Shown: positions 11,495 to 14,518 of the stretch, one piece after another
How positions within the stretch are numbered: position 1 is the first letter of the stretch
Layout: every line of letters starts with the position of its first letter
Assembly (NCBI GenBank): GCA_947065955.1
Contig: CAMSXY010000015.1
Span: 1 to 14,518 of the forward strand
Reading direction: 5' to 3'
Length of the DNA stretch: 14,518 nucleotides
Source: an uncultured Caryophanales bacterium
GTDB taxonomy: Bacteria; Bacillota_I; Bacilli_A; RF39; UBA660
Program-made: the position numbers and the translations under genes
The notes under the pieces: model-generated
What the model was told of the DNA's origin: nothing
The model's input: the letters and a program-made list of their open reading frames with translations, nothing else
The model's database searches: none

Positions 11495-14474
11495 GCAAGC
11501 TCTGATAATAAGTAAATCTTTTTAAAGCGTTTTCTTTATTTTTTTGAAGTAATTCCAAGGCTTTATCTGGATTTACAACCTTGAGCATTTTAAAACGAGT
11601 TTGTGTTTCAAGGAAATTTTCATATAAATCAAAATTAACCTTTTTACTATCTAATACAAATTCTTCTTTTAAAGGATGATAGCGGAAAAGTGGAAAATAA
11701 CCACATTCGACTGCTAACTTTTGATAGAAAACACTATTTTCCATTCCTCCCTCGATCCCATGAGAAATACAAGGACAATAAGCGATTACAAGAGAAGGAC
11801 CATCATAGGAAGCAGCTTCTTTAAAAGCTTTTAAAAGTTGCATTGGACTTGCTCCCAAAGATACAGTTGCAACATAAGCATGCCCATAACTCATAGCTAT
11901 TCTTGCCAAATCCTTCTTAGCAACCTTTTTACCATTCGAAGTAAAAGAAGCAATGGAACCTATTGGACTTGCCTTAGAAGATTGACCTCCTGTATTAGAA
12001 TACACTTGCGTATCTAAAACAAGAATATTGACATTATCGCTACTTGCTAGCACATGATCAATACCACCAAAACCAATATCATAAGCCCAACCGTCCCCAC
12101 CGATTGTCCATATAGTACGTGGGAGAATATACTCCTTTAAAGGAAGAAGTTCCTCTGGAACTGTTTGATAATCTAAATTTTCAAAAACCTCTTTTGCATT
12201 TTCAAAATCATTAGGATTAGAAAGCCATTTTAAAAAACTTTCGCGATTTGGATTTTCTAAATTTTCTTTCATAATTTTCGCAATTTGTTGTTGTTTCATA
12301 CGATTCGCCATAAAAATACCATAGCCAAATTCTGCATTATCTTCAAACAAAGAATTTGCCCAAGGAACTAAATAAGGCGTATCTGGAGCACTTCCCCCAT
12401 AAATGGAAGAACACCCTGTTGCATTCGCAATAATCAAACGATCCCCAAAAAGCTGCGTTAAAAGGCGAATATAGGAAGGCTCTCCACAACCCGCGCAAGC
12501 CCCAGGATATAAAAACTTTGAAGGTTTAAATTGCGATAATTTAACAGTTTTGGGATCTATTTTTTTATCTGTAATAGTATTCATTAAATAATCTGCACAT
12601 TCTTGTGTCCTCTCTTTTAAAGAAACATCCAATTTTTCTTTTAAAAGAGCTATAGAGCCTCGTTTCCCAGGACAATTTTTTATACAAAGACCGCATCCTG
12701 TACAATCTTTAATGGAAATCCCGATTGTAAAATAGTAGTTCTCCAACTCTTTTTCAATAGGACGTAAGCATTGTCTTTGAATCCAAGAGGGAGATTTCTG
12801 ATACTCCTCTTCACTTAATAAAAAAGGACGTATAACACTATGAGGACAAACAAAGGAACACTGATTACATTGAATACAATTTTCCATAATCCATTTTGGA
12901 ACAACATCACTAATTCCTCTTTTTAAAAATCTTGTAGTCCCTGCTTCAAAAGATCCATCTGGTCTATCTAAAAAGGCTGAAACTGGTAAATCATTTCCAA
13001 GGCGTTTTGTCATAGCTTCATAAACAGAAAAATTTTCCTTTTTCTCTACTTCTTGAAAGGTTTCAACTTCTATTTTTTCTACATAATCAAAAGCCTTTGC
13101 TATCGCCTCCACATTAGCTTTTACAACATCTTCTCCTTTTTTTAAAAAGGTGTTTTCTATCTGTTTTTTTAAATATTCCTGTGAAAGAGTAGAATCTAAA
13201 AGATCACTAAGTTGAAGAATAACCGTTTCCATAATCGTACTAATCTTATTCTTTAACCCAATTTTCCGTGCAAGTTCATAAGCACGAACCAAATAAACTT
13301 GACAATTTCTTTCAACAATAATTTTTTTATCAGACTCTTTTAAATGAGTAAGAAACTCTTCCTTTGTATGACTTGTATTTACCAAAATAATACCATTTTC
13401 TTTAATAGAAGAAAGCGTATCAAACTCCTCCAAATAACGATCCTTTGAAATAGCGATAAGAGAAGGATTTTCTACATAATAGCTAGAACGAATAGGTTTT
13501 GTTCCGAAGCGAAGATGCCCTTTGGTAACTCCACCTGATTTTTTAGAATCGTATTCAAAATACCCTTGTACATATTTATCAGTTAAATCCCCTACCATTT
13601 TCATAATCGATTTAGAAGCGCTTACCATACCATCGCTTCCAAAACCATAGATTAAATACTCTTGATGATTTTCTAATTTATAAAAAGGATCCACTTTTAA
13701 ACTAAGATGCGTTACATCGTCTTCAATTCCAATAGTAAAAGACCTTTGGAAATGACTTTCTAACATATCATAAACAGCCTTAATATCACGTGGTGTTGTA
13801 TTTTTAGAAGCAAGACCAAAACGACCACCTGCAATTTGAAAAGATTCTTCTTTTAAAGCAGAAACTACATCTAAATAAAGAGGTTCCCCTTCACTTCCAG
13901 CTTCTTTTGTTCTATCCAATACCGCAATTTTTAAAACGGTTTTAGGAAGAACTTTTTTTAAATGGATAGCCGAGAAGGGACGATACAAATGGACTTCTAT
14001 AAGACCCACTTTTCGTCCTTTTGAACAAAGATCATCCACAGTTTCTTTGATTGTTTCATTAATAGACCCCATCGCAATTAATATTTCAGTAGCTTCTTTA
14101 TCCCCATAATATACAAAAGGAGCATAATTCGTTTGGTATTTTTGATTTAATAAATCCATATATTCTGAAACAATAGAAACCGCTTTTTCATAAAAAGGAT
14201 TACGAACTTCCATCGCTTGAAAATAAATATCATCGTTAAAAGCAAGACCTTTTGTATCTGGTTTTTGAGGATTTAAAGCGCGAGCTTGAAATTTCAATAA
14301 AGCTTCTTTATCTAAAAACTCCATCCAATCTTCTTTTTCTAAAACTTCAATTTTATCAATCTCATGACTAGTTCTAAAACCATCAAAAAAGTGTAAAAAT
14401 GGAAGGCTTGCCTTGATAGCAGATGCATGTGCAATACCCGAAAGATACGAAGCGTCTTGAACCGAAGAAGAAGC
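11475..14474 (-). CDS. nifJ: Pyruvate:ferredoxin (flavodoxin) oxidoreductase, 5'-truncated
   Basis: The single-chain enzyme converts pyruvate and CoA to acetyl-CoA and CO2 and reduces ferredoxin, the central step of anaerobic pyruvate use. The frame stays open upstream of the Met at 14324 for another 50 codons that match the family (FFDGFRTSHE, SVQD), so that Met is internal. About 1000 residues are present out of about 1170-1200 usual, so roughly 170 N-terminal residues are missing because the native sequence ends at 14474. Visible parts: domain with YGFGSDGMVSASKSI, ferredoxin-like clusters CIQCNQCSFVCP (near 12850-12885) and CTGCGLCIKNCP (near 12670-12705), and the thiamine-diphosphate domain with GACAGCGEPSY, NATGCSSIYGG and GDGWAYDIGFGG. 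All cluster cysteines are present. It suggests an anaerobe. Confidence 0.95.
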   Translation of the reverse strand, partial: ASSSVQDASYLSGIAHASAIKASLPFLHFFDGFRTSHEIDKIEVLEKEDWMEFLDKEALLKFQARALNPQKPDTKGLAFNDDIYFQAMEVRNPFYEKAVSIVSEYMDLLNQKYQTNYAPFVYYGDKEATEILIAMGSINETIKETVDDLCSKGRKVGLIEVHLYRPFSAIHLKKVLPKTVLKIAVLDRTKEAGSEGEPLYLDVVSALKEESFQIAGGRFGLASKNTTPRDIKAVYDMLESHFQRSFTIGIEDDVTHLSLKVDPFYKLENHQEYLIYGFGSDGMVSASKSIMKMVGDLTDKYVQGYFEYDSKKSGGVTKGHLRFGTKPIRSSYYVENPSLIAISKDRYLEEFDTLSSIKENGIILVNTSHTKEEFLTHLKESDKKIIVERNCQVYLVRAYELARKIGLKNKISTIMETVILQLSDLLDSTLSQEYLKKQIENTFLKKGEDVVKANVEAIAKAFDYVEKIEVETFQEVEKKENFSVYEAMTKRLGNDLPVSAFLDRPDGSFEAGTTRFLKRGISDVVPKWIMENCIQCNQCSFVCPHSVIRPFLLSEEEYQKSPSWIQRQCLRPIEKELENYYFTIGISIKDCTGCGLCIKNCPGKRGSIALLKEKLDVSLKERTQECADYLMNTITDKKIDPKTVKLSQFKPSKFLYPGACAGCGEPSYIRLLTQLFGDRLIIANATGCSSIYGGSAPDTPYLVPWANSLFEDNAEFGYGIFMANRMKQQQIAKIMKENLENPNRESFLKWLSNPNDFENAKEVFENLDYQTVPEELLPLKEYILPRTIWTIGGDGWAYDIGFGGIDHVLASSDNVNILVLDTQVYSNTGGQSSKASPIGSIASFTSNGKKVAKKDLARIAMSYGHAYVATVSLGASPMQLLKAFKEAASYDGPSLVIAYCPCISHGIEGGMENSVFYQKLAVECGYFPLFRYHPLKEEFVLDSKKVNFDLYENFLETQTRFKMLKVVNPDKALELLQKNKENALKRFTYYQSLQKENSN

Positions 14475-14507
14475 AGATCGGAAGAGCGTCGTGTAGGGAA
14501 AGAGTGT
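14475..14507. other. Illumina adapter sequence at the contig end (artefact)
   Basis: The 33 bases starting AGATCGGAAGAGCGTC match, from memory, the reverse complement of the Illumina universal read adapter from end to end. They interrupt a conserved codon run of the oxidoreductase gene. This is sequencing residue, not genome. The remaining 11 bases (14508-14518) cannot be placed and should be treated the same way. Confidence 0.95.
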
Positions 14508-14518
14508 TCATCCTTGTG

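Noticed and set aside
1..14518. Mycoplasma-type genetic code, considered because of the extreme AT content
   Set aside because: TGA ends spoVAD and the oxidoreductase gene at the expected points, and conserved tryptophans are TGG.
1..14518. CRISPR arrays, riboswitches and insertion-sequence inverted repeats
   Set aside because: I saw no regularly spaced repeats, no recognisable riboswitch core before any gene, and no transposase.

Overview
The window is AT-rich DNA from an endospore-forming, low-GC Gram-positive bacterium (Bacillota, probably a Bacilli or Erysipelotrichia-like gut lineage; the lineage is inference). It carries genes for spore DPA transport (spoVAC, spoVAD, spoVAE), a forespore sigma factor of the sigF type with its STAS partner, and an intact mother-cell sigK. 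Shine-Dalgarno sites are strong (AAAGGAGG type). TGA is used as a stop and TGG encodes Trp, so this is the standard bacterial code, not the Mycoplasma code.

Layout. (1) Positions 1-4590 look like accessory or mobile DNA, more AT-rich than the rest. The order is: the 3' end of an unrecognised plus-strand gene, an unrecognised 183-aa gene, a gap holding two tight inverted repeats that resemble a nicking/transfer origin, a 62-aa ORF with a damaged-looking start, then a minus-strand unit of a large serine recombinase, a pol-beta-type nucleotidyltransferase and a 2H phosphoesterase. The recombinase has a near-consensus promoter and a terminator-like hairpin in its leader. A 96-aa unknown ORF separates it from the next region. 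A 15-bp direct repeat lies at 1122-1136 and 4578-4592. (2) A tRNA-Gly(GCC) with its own promoter and terminator marks the start of ordinary chromosome. (3) Positions 4828-7727 hold a compact sporulation cluster on the minus strand: spoIIAA-sigF, a terminator, then spoVAC-spoVAD-spoVAE behind a sequence matching the sigma-G consensus. (4) Next come a secreted/membrane coiled-coil protein and a PadR regulator with its DUF1700/HAAS membrane partner. (5) sigK on the plus strand converges on a long pyruvate:ferredoxin oxidoreductase gene, with a shared bidirectional terminator between them. The oxidoreductase reading frame runs off the right end, where the last 44 bases are an Illumina adapter plus 11 unplaced bases.

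How they work together. A forespore sigma factor and sigma-G would switch on the spoVA channel that loads dipicolinic acid, while sigma-K would run late mother-cell genes. The most unusual point is that the kinase/anti-sigma gene spoIIAB, normally between spoIIAA and sigF, is absent. The SpoIIAA homologue has also lost the serine that SpoIIAB phosphorylates, and the sigma factor is short at its N-terminus. Together these suggest a rewired control of the first forespore sigma factor. In the mobile part, the nucleotidyltransferase/2H phosphoesterase pair is a candidate cargo module of unknown function.
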